Program-made: the position numbers and the translations under genes
Notes under the pieces: model-generated
The model's database searches: none
The model's input: the letters and a program-made list of their open reading frames with translations, nothing else
What the model was told of the DNA's origin: nothing
NCBI GenBank assembly: GCA_017626495.1
Contig: JAGAIP010000003.1
Location: 434,001 to 498,000, forward strand
Direction of reading: 5' to 3'
Source of the DNA: Clostridia bacterium
GTDB taxonomy: Bacteria; Bacillota; Clostridia; Christensenellales; Borkfalkiaceae
Length of the DNA: 64,000 nucleotides
In this document: positions 8,674-17,455 of the stretch, piece by piece
Layout: the number at the start of each line of letters is the position of its first letter
How positions within the stretch are numbered: the stretch's first letter is position 1

Positions 8674-9945
8674 ATGGAATCCATAGATCACATCTTGCAT
8701 TTCGTCACCAATCTCGGAAAAGAAATGCTCAAATGCGGATCAAACGTAGAGCGCGTTACGCTCAACACCGAGATGATCTGTTATGCCTATCGGTTGCAAA
8801 GCGTGAGCGTCCGCATTTCCAACGTACACATCACCGTCTGCGCGCGGAATGAATCGGGCATGTTCAGAACCGTTCAGGTTACCGTTCCTCCTTCAAATTT
8901 CAATCTGGAACGGCTCAGAAAGCTCAACGACCTCGCTATTTACGTAAAAAAGAAAACGCCCCGTCCGACGCACCTCGAACGCATCTTAAAGAGGGAACTC
9001 AAAGTAAAAACCGACTATCCGACGCCCGTCATTCTCGGCGGATACGTGCTCGCTATGGCGTCTCTGTGCCGTATTTTCGGCGGCGCATGGCAGGATATTT
9101 CGGTCGTCGTACTCAATACCGTCCTTTTGTTCTTGCTCTCCCTCGTATGGGCGAAAGCGCGGCTCAACCGAATCATCACGAACGTCGTGAACATGTTCCT
9201 GTGCGGCAGCCTCGCCTTTGCCTTTACCTACCTCGGATTTGCAAGGCATTTCAGCGTAATCATCATCACGAACGCATTTTTCCTCATTCCCGGAATTCAG
9301 ATGGTCAACTCCGTGCGAAACATTCTCTGCGCAAACGAGATGAACGGAATCATCGAGCTGATCAAAGTCATTTTAGAAGTCGTGACCATCGTCGCAGGGC
9401 TTTGGCTCGCCTTCCTCTGTTTCGGGAAAGGCATCGCGGGCGAATTTGAAGATTCTATCGTCAACATGGGAGCAAGTCCCGGAGACGTCGAACTCGTCGT
9501 TCTCTCCCTGCTTGCCTCGCTCGGATTTGCCGTGGTGTTCCGCGTGAAGCCCTCGCATCTCCCCCTTGCCGCACTCGGAGGCGCGCTCACCCGTATCGTG
9601 TATCTCGTGCTCATGCACTTCCTGCCCTACCGCATCGTGTTTACCGCCCTCGCGGCGTTCTCTACGGCGCTGTATGCGGAACTGCTCGCCATCGCATACA
9701 AAACTCCCGCGACGATCTGGCTATACCCTTCCGTTATCCCTCTGATTCCGGGAGATCTCTTCTACTTCGCCATGGCAGGACTCATCGTGCAAAACAACGA
9801 ACTCTTTTCAAAATACGCGCTTGAATGCGTCCTCGCACTCATCGGCATCAGCGTCGGATTCGTGCTTTGCTCCACGTTCGTGCATTACGTCAGAAAAATC
9901 AAATTCAGAAAGGCAAAGCGCGGCAAACAAACGAAAAACGCTTAA
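8674..9945 (+). CDS. Threonine/serine exporter ThrE-like (fused ThrE/ThrE_2)
   Basis: A 423-residue membrane protein. The cytosolic N-terminal domain (residues 1-100, with LGKEMLKCGSNVERV near the start) is typical of ThrE/YjjP proteins, followed by about ten membrane helices in two blocks. The first block corresponds to the ThrE domain (PF06738) and the second, from about residue 270 (LSLLASLGFAVVFRV), to the ThrE_2 domain (PF12821), so both halves are fused here. The family exports Thr/Ser or other small metabolites such as succinate in E. coli. AAAGGAGG precedes the ATG. Confidence 0.85.
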   Translation: MESIDHILHFVTNLGKEMLKCGSNVERVTLNTEMICYAYRLQSVSVRISNVHITVCARNESGMFRTVQVTVPPSNFNLERLRKLNDLAIYVKKKTPRPTHLERILKRELKVKTDYPTPVILGGYVLAMASLCRIFGGAWQDISVVVLNTVLLFLLSLVWAKARLNRIITNVVNMFLCGSLAFAFTYLGFARHFSVIIITNAFFLIPGIQMVNSVRNILCANEMNGIIELIKVILEVVTIVAGLWLAFLCFGKGIAGEFEDSIVNMGASPGDVELVVLSLLASLGFAVVFRVKPSHLPLAALGGALTRIVYLVLMHFLPYRIVFTALAAFSTALYAELLAIAYKTPATIWLYPSVIPLIPGDLFYFAMAGLIVQNNELFSKYALECVLALIGISVGFVLCSTFVHYVRKIKFRKAKRGKQTKNA

Positions 9946-9957
9946 ACGGAGGAAAAG

Positions 9958-10680
9958 ATGACGCCTCGCATTTTCGGAATCGAGCACATACTGTATCTGA
10001 CGGTCTATCTCGCCGTCGCAATCGGTTGTTTTATTTGGGTGATGCAAAAAAACAGATCGGAACAAGCGAGAACGCTCTTCCGCCAGATCGTCGCGCTCGT
10101 TTTGCTGTTTTGTATCGTATGGAACAGGATTTCCATCGTCATTCACTCCCATGCGGCAGGCTATGACGAAACGTATAACTGGTGGAGACTTCTTCCGGAA
10201 AGCTTTTGCGGACTGAACAGCCTCTTTTTCTCTATCCTGGCGCTCTGTTTCAAAGAGGATCACCCGTATTTGCATCATACCGCCTTCGTCGCCATCTACG
10301 GAGGAGCCCTCAATACCGTCTATCCCACCTATCTCGGTCAAGCGGATTCTTTCTTATATCCCGCGACCATTTCGGGAATGCTCCATCACAGCGTCTCACT
10401 GCTGCTTGCAATCTACCTGATTGCAACGGGATATATTCATCCCGGCATTCGGAAATTCCCCTATTTCTTCTTCGGCATGGCGGCATACGTCGCATGGGGA
10501 ACGCTCCTGCTTGCATTGTTCCCCGACTTTGAGCATTACGATCCCATGTACCTCACGGCGCCCCTGCTTCCGAACACCTTCCTTACCTGGTACGTCGCAG
10601 GTCTGCTCGTCTTTATCGTCCACGCCGCCGTGCTCGCTTGCTTTTCCCTCTTCCATAAGAAGAAAAGCGCCCAACCGTAA
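9958..10680 (+). CDS. YwaF/TIGR02206-like membrane protein
   Basis: A 240-residue protein with about seven predicted membrane helices. The pattern F-G-IEH at the N-terminus, the segment LLPESFCGLNSLFFSILAL and the C-terminal WYVAGLLVFIVHAAV resemble the TIGR02206/YwaF family of uncharacterised Firmicute membrane proteins. It follows the ThrE-like gene by 12 bases with GGAGG before the ATG, and precedes the acyltransferase by 23 bases, so the three are probably one transcript. No function can be assigned. Confidence 0.65.
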   Translation: MTPRIFGIEHILYLTVYLAVAIGCFIWVMQKNRSEQARTLFRQIVALVLLFCIVWNRISIVIHSHAAGYDETYNWWRLLPESFCGLNSLFFSILALCFKEDHPYLHHTAFVAIYGGALNTVYPTYLGQADSFLYPATISGMLHHSVSLLLAIYLIATGYIHPGIRKFPYFFFGMAAYVAWGTLLLALFPDFEHYDPMYLTAPLLPNTFLTWYVAGLLVFIVHAAVLACFSLFHKKKSAQP

Positions 10681-10703
10681 AAACAATCAAAGAGAGAATA
10701 CAT

Positions 10704-12032
10704 ATGAAAAAACAGAAACTGACTTTACAGGAAAAACTGGCAAAACGCAAATTCAAGATTCAAAATAAATTCCTCTACGGTATCTACAAATTCATCATGG
10801 TCGATCTGGTTTCCAAAAAATACCACATGCACTATCGGATCGTAGACGACATCAACGAGGAAAAGGGCGCGTGCGTCGTCATTTTCAACCACCTTTCACG
10901 CATCGACCATTCGTACGTTCTCGGCGCAACCTACCCAAAGCGCCACAATATGCTAGCGGCTTACAGTGAATTTTTCAGAAGCCACTTGGCGCTCGTCTTT
11001 CGGCTCAACCAGGTCATTCCCAAAAAACAATATTATAACGACGTTCAATCCATCAAGGGCATGACGTCCATTCTGAGACAGGGCGGTTGCGTGGCGTTTG
11101 CGCCCGAAGGACTTTGTTCCAACTACGGCTCGAACAAACCCATCGTTCCCGGCACGGGAAAAATGCTCAAACACTTCGGCGTACCCGTGTATTTCTGCAA
11201 GCTCGAAGGCGTCTATCTGCAAAATACGAAGGTTTGCCTCGACGAACGGTACGGAGAGACGTACTGCACGCTCACCAAGCTCTTCACGCCCGAAGATCTG
11301 AAAGCAAAGACGGGAGACGAAATCGACGATATCATCAACGAGAAGTTCCGCCACGACGACTACGCATGGCAGAAAGAAAAACGCATCAAGTGGAAAACGC
11401 ACGGCAGGATTTGCGAACACCTAGAAGATTTCTGCTACAAATGCCCCACCTGCGGCACGGAATTCGAGATGGAAGGCAAGGGAGATAAAATCGTGTGCAA
11501 ACACTGCGGTCACGGCGCGCGCATGAACGATTATTACGAGTTCTTGCCCTTCGAAGGGAGCGTCATTCCCGAAAGTCCCCTCGCATGGGTGGAACAAGAG
11601 CGAAAGGACATCATCGACGAAATTCGCGCCGACGAACATTATTCTTATTCCGAGCGCGTAAAGATCGGAAATCTGCCAAAATACCATACCGTCAGGAAAA
11701 AGGGAACGTCCGAACTTACGGGAGAAGGACTTCTTACCGTCGATCACAAGGGCATGCACTACGACGGCACGCGCTACGGCGAACCCTTCCGTTTCGACCT
11801 TTCCTATCGGGAACTTTACACCCTCATCACCGAGCAGGACGCGTCTTTTTTCAACCTCTACGTCAACGGGGAATACTTCGATATTTTTCCGCAGGAACGC
11901 CGCTCCGTCGGAAAGATTTATCTGCTCGTCGAGGAAATGCACCGTCTCCACGTCAACTTCTACAAGAATTTCAAGTGGTTCGACGATCTTTACGAAGGCA
12001 AACCCCTCGGCATCGACAATCTTACCAAATAG
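10704..12032 (+). CDS. PlsC-type acyltransferase with C-terminal zinc ribbon
   Basis: A 442-residue protein. Residues about 40-200 form a glycerolphosphate acyltransferase (PlsC) domain: the catalytic HX4D motif is in NHLSRIDH (H63, D68) and the glycerolphosphate-binding motif in FAPEGLCSNYG. The second half is unusual: a four-cysteine zinc ribbon (C247, C250, C265, C268) and then a domain of about 150 residues I do not recognise. Typical PlsC is about 200-250 residues. It probably acylates a lysophosphatidic-acid-like substrate at the inner membrane face; the role of the added part is unknown. Confidence 0.8.
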   Translation: MKKQKLTLQEKLAKRKFKIQNKFLYGIYKFIMVDLVSKKYHMHYRIVDDINEEKGACVVIFNHLSRIDHSYVLGATYPKRHNMLAAYSEFFRSHLALVFRLNQVIPKKQYYNDVQSIKGMTSILRQGGCVAFAPEGLCSNYGSNKPIVPGTGKMLKHFGVPVYFCKLEGVYLQNTKVCLDERYGETYCTLTKLFTPEDLKAKTGDEIDDIINEKFRHDDYAWQKEKRIKWKTHGRICEHLEDFCYKCPTCGTEFEMEGKGDKIVCKHCGHGARMNDYYEFLPFEGSVIPESPLAWVEQERKDIIDEIRADEHYSYSERVKIGNLPKYHTVRKKGTSELTGEGLLTVDHKGMHYDGTRYGEPFRFDLSYRELYTLITEQDASFFNLYVNGEYFDIFPQERRSVGKIYLLVEEMHRLHVNFYKNFKWFDDLYEGKPLGIDNLTK

Positions 12033-12050
12033 AACATTTCACAAACAAAA

Positions 12051-12075
12051 AAGCCGAAGTTTATTTCGGCTTTTT
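12051..12075. terminator. Terminator between convergent acyltransferase and nadA genes
   Basis: Stem AAGCCGAA/TTCGGCTT with a 6-base loop, T-run on the plus strand and an A-run before the stem, so it may work in both directions. Confidence 0.8.
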
Positions 12076-12083
12076 CTTTATCC

Positions 12084-12998
12084 TCAGTTTCCGTATTCGA
12101 GCATTCTGTCGAGAGACGCCTTTGCTTTCAGGCGGGTATCCTCGTCGAGAACGATTTCCTCCGCGTCGCCTTGCAGCGCGCGGTAAACGTCGGTCAGTCC
12201 CGTGAGTTTCATGTTATGGCAGACGCAATCTTTCGAGAGCGGATAGAAACGTTTGTCGGGACAAGCGTACGAAAGATGCTCTACGATGGAATTTTCCGTT
12301 CCTATGATGAATTCCTTTGCGTCCGACTTCTCGGCGTACGCCATGATCTCCGTGGTGCTGCCGATATAGTCCGCTTGCGCGGTAACTTTGGGATGACACT
12401 CGGGGTGAACGAGCAGTTTTGCCTCGGGGTGTGCCTTTCTCGCATTCTCCACGTCGGTCACGCTCATGCGAAGGTGGGTAGGACAGCCTCCGCGCATGAA
12501 CGCAAAGGTCTTTTCGGGAACTTGTTTTGCCACCCAATCGCCGAGATTGCAGTCGGGAACAAACAAAATCTTGTCGGAAGGAATCGCTTTGCATACCTTC
12601 ACGGCAGATGAGGAAGTAACGCATACGTCCGCGACCGTCTTCGTCTCAGCGGTGGTATTGACGTAAGCGACGACGGCGTAATCCGGATACGTCTCTTTGA
12701 GTTGCAACAGCGTCTCTTTGTCGATCATATCCGCCATGGGACAGCCTGCGTCCGCGGAGGAGAGGAATACTCTCTTTTCGGGATTGAGGATCTTTACCGT
12801 TTCCGCCATGAATTTAACGCCGCATAAAAGGACGTTTTTGTTGGAAACTTTCGTCGCCAGACGGGAGAGCGCGAAAGAATCCCCCGTATAATCCGCCACT
12901 TCTAAAATTTCCTGCGACTGATAAGCGTGCGCGAGGATACAGAAATCCTTTTCTTCTTTGAGTGCCTTGATCCGTTGTTGAAGTTCTGAAACTGTCAT
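12084..12998 (-). CDS. nadA: Quinolinate synthase NadA
   Basis: A 304-residue [4Fe-4S] enzyme that condenses iminoaspartate with dihydroxyacetone phosphate to quinolinate in NAD synthesis. By spacing, the three cluster cysteines are C86 (DAGCPMAD), C172 (GGCPTH) and C258 (KDCVCHN). Other family blocks are LLCGVKFMAETVKILNP and the HPEC motif near residue 198. Length is normal for the short NadA form. No nadB or nadC is adjacent; instead nadA closes the operon after fbp (16-base gap). Confidence 0.95.
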   Translation of the reverse strand: MTVSELQQRIKALKEEKDFCILAHAYQSQEILEVADYTGDSFALSRLATKVSNKNVLLCGVKFMAETVKILNPEKRVFLSSADAGCPMADMIDKETLLQLKETYPDYAVVAYVNTTAETKTVADVCVTSSSAVKVCKAIPSDKILFVPDCNLGDWVAKQVPEKTFAFMRGGCPTHLRMSVTDVENARKAHPEAKLLVHPECHPKVTAQADYIGSTTEIMAYAEKSDAKEFIIGTENSIVEHLSYACPDKRFYPLSKDCVCHNMKLTGLTDVYRALQGDAEEIVLDEDTRLKAKASLDRMLEYGN

Positions 12999-13014
12999 AT
13001 TTTTCTCCGTTCCG

Positions 13015-14958
13015 TTACATTTGATGTTCTCTGATTGTGCCTGACTTGTACGCGACGATGAGTTCGTTCAGGTCTTGGATTCGTTCCTGCATTTCACGGC
13101 CTCTGTCCGTGTCCGCAACGCGCAGTCGACCGTTTGCGTGCGCGATGATTTCCACCGCAGAACGCATATCTTTTTCCGTGCGAATCGCCTCTTCCGTGGA
13201 GACGAACGGCTCGTGCGCGATGATTTTCAAAAGTCGGGAATCGGATACGAGGGTGTAGCCCGCAATTCCCGTGACCTTTTGATAGGGAGCGGAAAATCCT
13301 CCGTCGATGATGATGACTTTTCCGCCGAGATGGACGGGAGATTCTCCCTTCGTTCTCCTGACGGGCATATGTCCGTTGATGATGTGCCCCGTCTCGAAGT
13401 CAATGCCGAACTCCTCGAAGATATGACGGACGACCCTCTCGTCCTCGATGAGCGCATAGTACGGATTCTTGACTTCCGTCTTTACGGACGAATCGTCCAG
13501 AAAATACCGTTCGAACGTGGTCATCTTGTCTTTTCCGTAGAGGGGAGAGCGTTCGTTCGACCAGATAAAATACATCACATCGAGCCCGTATTCCTTCTCC
13601 TCTTTCTTCCTGGAATATCTCGCTTTTCTCGCCCAAAGTTCAAGCGTTTCGCAGAGCGCCTTGCCCGAAACGGTCTGACCGCCGATCGTCGCGCTCATGA
13701 ACGAGCCGTCCCGATTGAGGGGAATACAGCCGTGATAGAGAAGATTTCCGTTATAGATTCGGAACATGCTTCCGCGCGCATAGAGGAAATCGGCGTGCCG
13801 TTGCAACTTCTCGTTGGAACGGAAGGCACTGTAAATTTTTTCGCACAGTTTTTTCTCCCCTTCGCTGAGCGCATAGGGATCGCTCGGATTGACGGTCGGG
13901 AAATAGGCGTCCGTCAGCGGATAAACCTTGCCCTCGATGGTCACCGTACCCTTTTCATAGTCGATTTTATCGAGAAACGCCCTCTTTTCCATCTCAAATT
14001 CGGGACGCCGTCTTGCAAGCTGTCCTTCGAGTTTGAGTTGAAGCACGGCGATCGCCTTGTGCATCTTTCTGAGGGTAGCATCTTCGTCCTCTTCCGATTT
14101 TTCCACGCCGAACCGTTCGCAAGGATCGTTTTTATATTCGGTCATGGCAAAAGTCATTAAAGGGATCAGGTTGATTCCGTACCCCTCTTCGAGGGTATCG
14201 AGATTGCCGTACTTGATAGAAAAACGAATGACGCTCGCCATACACAGTACGCTGCCGCACGCCGCGCCCATCCATTCGATGTCGTGATTTCCCCACTGAA
14301 TATCGACCGAGTGATACGTTTCGAGCCTGTCCATGACGAGGTGCGGCTTTGCGCCCCTGTCGAAGATGTCGCCGAGAATATGCAATCTGTCGATGGCGAG
14401 GTGTTGAATGAGACGACAAAACACGATGATGAAGGATTTCGCGCTGTTCGTCTGAATGATGGCGTCGATGATGCCGTTGTAATACGCCTCTTTATCGGAT
14501 ACTTCGGCGCGCTCGGTCAACAGTTCCTCGATGATGTATTCGTAGTCCGGTTTGAGCGCGCGTTTGAGTTTGGTTCGGTTATATTTGAACGCCGTTCTTC
14601 TCGTCACGCGAATGAGGAGAAAGAGCGCCCTTCTGCACCATTCGTCGAACCTCGAAGAAGTTTCCTCGATGAGGTCGAGCTTTTCGTGCGGATAGTAAAT
14701 GAGCGTCGCGAGCGTTCTCTTTTCGCTGTCGGAGAGTTCGTCTCCGAACTCGTCCTCTATTTTTTTTGCAATCGAGCCGGACGCGTTTCGCAAAACGTGC
14801 TGAAAGGAGGCGTACTCTCCGTGAATATCGGAGATGAAGTGCTCCGTTCCCTTGGGAAGGTTCAGAACCGACGAAAGATTGATGATCTCCGCCGCCGCCG
14901 CGTGTATGTTGGGGAACTGCAACGATAATTGACTCAAATATTTCTGATCGCTTTTCAT
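13015..14958 (-). CDS. fbp: Fructose-1,6-bisphosphatase, class III
   Basis: A 647-residue enzyme of the class III (Firmicute-type) family, a member of the calcineurin-like phosphoesterases, which makes fructose 6-phosphate in gluconeogenesis. Metal-ligand motifs are in order: FISDIHGEYASF, GDIFDRGAKPH, WGNHDIEWMGA, and the C-terminal NGHMPVRR and IIDGGFSAPYQ blocks. Length matches B. subtilis Fbp (about 670). Its ATG overlaps the stop of the upstream lipoprotein gene by 4 bases, so it is translationally coupled into the deo operon. Confidence 0.95.
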   Translation of the reverse strand: MKSDQKYLSQLSLQFPNIHAAAAEIINLSSVLNLPKGTEHFISDIHGEYASFQHVLRNASGSIAKKIEDEFGDELSDSEKRTLATLIYYPHEKLDLIEETSSRFDEWCRRALFLLIRVTRRTAFKYNRTKLKRALKPDYEYIIEELLTERAEVSDKEAYYNGIIDAIIQTNSAKSFIIVFCRLIQHLAIDRLHILGDIFDRGAKPHLVMDRLETYHSVDIQWGNHDIEWMGAACGSVLCMASVIRFSIKYGNLDTLEEGYGINLIPLMTFAMTEYKNDPCERFGVEKSEEDEDATLRKMHKAIAVLQLKLEGQLARRRPEFEMEKRAFLDKIDYEKGTVTIEGKVYPLTDAYFPTVNPSDPYALSEGEKKLCEKIYSAFRSNEKLQRHADFLYARGSMFRIYNGNLLYHGCIPLNRDGSFMSATIGGQTVSGKALCETLELWARKARYSRKKEEKEYGLDVMYFIWSNERSPLYGKDKMTTFERYFLDDSSVKTEVKNPYYALIEDERVVRHIFEEFGIDFETGHIINGHMPVRRTKGESPVHLGGKVIIIDGGFSAPYQKVTGIAGYTLVSDSRLLKIIAHEPFVSTEEAIRTEKDMRSAVEIIAHANGRLRVADTDRGREMQERIQDLNELIVAYKSGTIREHQM

Positions 14959-15941
14959 GATTTTCCCTCTATCAACCTCTTTTCCTCCACGGTATCGCGC
15001 ACGAGCTCATACGCGCTCTGCAACCGTTCGGGAACGTTATAATAGACGTAATCCTGCGTTTGATACCAGTAATAACCCGTCTTGATTCCGAGCTTGGCGG
15101 TCATGCCTTTTCCGTTATATCCTCCCGTCCAGCCCGAAACGACCGTCCAACAGTTCAATCCTCCCTCGCCGAGCGCAAGGGTTGCGTACGCGCTCGCTCT
15201 GTAATCGTAAATGCAGGAAAACAGGACGCAATCTCCGTATTCGGAACGATCGAATTCCGTGCCGATGACCTTCATTCCTTTCGCCGAGGCGATGGGTGCG
15301 ACTTCGTCGACGGTATCTTCGGGAGCAAACACCACTTCCACCCCCTCTTCGTACCAGAGAGCGACGTCGTCCGCCGTTCCGTACCGAACGGATTTTTCGC
15401 CTATGCCCTGAGAAAAGCCCTGTTCATACTCGGAAGACGTTTCCGTCCTCACAAACCCGAACGAATCGTATTCCTGCGACGCGACCGCACCCGCGATATA
15501 ACCGATCTGCGCTTTATCGTAGTCGATCACGAGGCAGTTTGAGGCGATATAGGAGGATACGCCGTCCAGAGCCTGCGGATAGAATCCGAGACAGGCGAAA
15601 TGGATCCTGCCGAGAGAAAGATAGTAGGTCTGTTGTTCAAAAATCGCTTTCGCATAGACGGGATCGGCAAAGAAGAAATATTTCGGCTGTACGTTGGACG
15701 CTTCTCTGATCTCTCTTTGCAGCGTATCCCATTCTAAATCGGAGGGATAGCGGTATTGCACCGTCATGCCGTGCTCGTTTGCATAGTCGGTAACGCCGAG
15801 ATACGTTTCCTTCGTCCTCTCGGACATTTCCGCACCCGTACCGAATACGACGATATCGTAGCGTTCTCCCACGGGTTTGTCGCACCCTGCCATACAGAGC
15901 AGGAGCAGAGACGCCATGGCGATAGTCAGTTTGCGTTTCAT
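14955..15941 (-). CDS. BMP-family substrate-binding lipoprotein (probable nucleoside binder)
   Basis: A 328-residue lipoprotein: signal peptide with lipobox MAGC (Cys about residue 20), then a periplasmic-binding-protein fold of the basic membrane protein (BMP/Med) type, with QIGYIAGAVAS as the most typical block. BMP proteins deliver nucleosides to ABC importers such as the BmpA/NupA systems. The sequence is divergent, but its place between cdd and fbp in a nucleoside-salvage operon supports nucleoside binding. No ATPase or permease is adjacent, so it would have to use a transporter encoded elsewhere or act as a sensor. Confidence 0.7.
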   Translation of the reverse strand: MKRKLTIAMASLLLLCMAGCDKPVGERYDIVVFGTGAEMSERTKETYLGVTDYANEHGMTVQYRYPSDLEWDTLQREIREASNVQPKYFFFADPVYAKAIFEQQTYYLSLGRIHFACLGFYPQALDGVSSYIASNCLVIDYDKAQIGYIAGAVASQEYDSFGFVRTETSSEYEQGFSQGIGEKSVRYGTADDVALWYEEGVEVVFAPEDTVDEVAPIASAKGMKVIGTEFDRSEYGDCVLFSCIYDYRASAYATLALGEGGLNCWTVVSGWTGGYNGKGMTAKLGIKTGYYWYQTQDYVYYNVPERLQSAYELVRDTVEEKRLIEGKS

Positions 15942-15950
15942 AAAATCTCC

Positions 15951-16337
15951 TTATCCGAGATTCTCTTTCCCGAACGATACGGGAAGGAGCTCGGCGAGCG
16001 TATAAGTGTGCTTTGCGAGCCGGATCGTAAAATCGTCCGCGCAAAATTCTCTCATGAATTGACGGCATACGCCGCAGGGAGGGCAATCTTCGTTCGGTTC
16101 TTCTCCCCTCTTTGCGCCTACGATGGCGATGGCGGAAAATTCCCGCTCGCCTGCGGAGACAGCCGCGGCGAACGCCGCGCGCTCGGCGCAGAGCGTGGGC
16201 GAATAAGCGGAGGATTCGACGTTTGCGCCGAGGTAGATTCTTCCGCTCTTTGCAAGGAGCGCGGCTCCCACCTGAAAGGAAGAGTATGGCGCGTAAGCGT
16301 TCTCTCTCGCTTTTTTTGCCTGTTCCAACAAATTCAT
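15951..16337 (-). CDS. cdd: Cytidine deaminase
   Basis: A 128-residue homotetrameric-type enzyme converting cytidine or deoxycytidine to uridine or deoxyuridine. The zinc/catalytic motifs are present: CAERAAF (catalytic Glu) and PPCGVC (two zinc Cys), with an N-terminal YAPYSSFQVGAAL block. The ATG at 16337 overlaps the deoB stop by 4 bases, which fixes the start within a longer open frame. Confidence 0.95.
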   Translation of the reverse strand: MNLLEQAKKARENAYAPYSSFQVGAALLAKSGRIYLGANVESSAYSPTLCAERAAFAAAVSAGEREFSAIAIVGAKRGEEPNEDCPPCGVCRQFMREFCADDFTIRLAKHTYTLAELLPVSFGKENLG

Positions 16338-17455
16338 CGAATGACTTCTCCTTGCAGAGGTTCCAACCCGAAATAATCGAGCACCGTCGCGGAAATATCC
16401 GCAAAGGTCTCCCTCGTTCCGTAATTTTTTCCCTTTCCGTCCAGCATCAGAAGGGGAATATATTCCCTCGAATGGTCGGTAGAAGGGGTACAGGGATCGC
16501 ATCCGTGATCCGCCGTGATCATAAGCAGATCTCCCTCTTTCAACTTCGGAAGAAAGGTTCCAAGCCATGCGTCGAACTCGGAAATCGCGCTTGCATAGCC
16601 TGCCGCGTCGTTCCTGTGTCCGTATTTCATATCGAAATCGACGAGATTGACAAAGCACAGCCCGTCAAAATCCCGCTCCGCCACGAGCTCCGTTTTTCTC
16701 ATGCCGTCGGCATTGTCTCTGTTCACGCCGAGACTCTCCGTCAGTCCCTTTGCGGCGAAGATGTCGGAAATCTTCCCCACGCCGATGGTCTGATACCCGT
16801 TTTCCCTGAGCTTATCGAGCATGGTATCGGGCGGACGGCGTGAAAAATCGTGTCTGTCCGCCGTTCGGATATAGGCTCCGTCTCTCTTGACGAACGGGCG
16901 CGCAATCACCCTGCCGACGGGGAGCAGCTCCCTCGCCGCCATACATGCGCGGTATAATTCGCGGGTCGGAATCACGTCCGCGTTTGCGGCGATCTGAAAA
17001 ACGGAATCCGCTGAGGTGTATACGATCCACTTGCCCGTTCTCTCCTGCTCTTCTCCGTAGTCCTCGATGACCTTCGTACCCGAATAGGGAAGATTGCAGA
17101 GCACGCCTCTGCCCGTTCTTTTTTCAAATTCTTCCAATATATCGCTCGGAAATCCGTTCGGATAGGTCGGAAAGGGTTCGTTTAAGACGACCCCTGCGAT
17201 CTCCCAATGCCCCGTCGTCGTATCTTTGCCCGCGCTCTTTTCCTTTAATCTGCAATAGGAAGCGATAGGATGCTCCACGCCTCCTTCGCACCCGTCGATG
17301 TTGAAGAGTCCGAGTTTTGTAAGGTTGGGCGCGTAAAATTCCTTTTGCTTTGCGACGGAGCGGAGCGTGTTGCTCCCCTCGTCTTTATATTGAGCCGCGT
17401 CGGGAAGTTCCCCGATCCCGAAACTGTCTAAAACGATGAGAAAAACGCGTTTCAT
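16334..17455 (-). CDS. deoB: Phosphopentomutase DeoB
   Basis: A 373-residue alkaline-phosphatase-superfamily enzyme that interconverts ribose/deoxyribose 1- and 5-phosphates. The N-terminal metal motif VLDSFGIGELPDA, the central GHWEIAGV block with the phosphorylated Thr region (KDTTTGHWE), and the C-terminal ADHGCDPCTPSTDHSRE are all seen. The ATG overlaps the deoC stop by 4 bases (17452-17455). It feeds deoxyribose 5-phosphate to DeoC. Confidence 0.95.
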   Translation of the reverse strand: MKRVFLIVLDSFGIGELPDAAQYKDEGSNTLRSVAKQKEFYAPNLTKLGLFNIDGCEGGVEHPIASYCRLKEKSAGKDTTTGHWEIAGVVLNEPFPTYPNGFPSDILEEFEKRTGRGVLCNLPYSGTKVIEDYGEEQERTGKWIVYTSADSVFQIAANADVIPTRELYRACMAARELLPVGRVIARPFVKRDGAYIRTADRHDFSRRPPDTMLDKLRENGYQTIGVGKISDIFAAKGLTESLGVNRDNADGMRKTELVAERDFDGLCFVNLVDFDMKYGHRNDAAGYASAISEFDAWLGTFLPKLKEGDLLMITADHGCDPCTPSTDHSREYIPLLMLDGKGKNYGTRETFADISATVLDYFGLEPLQGEVIR

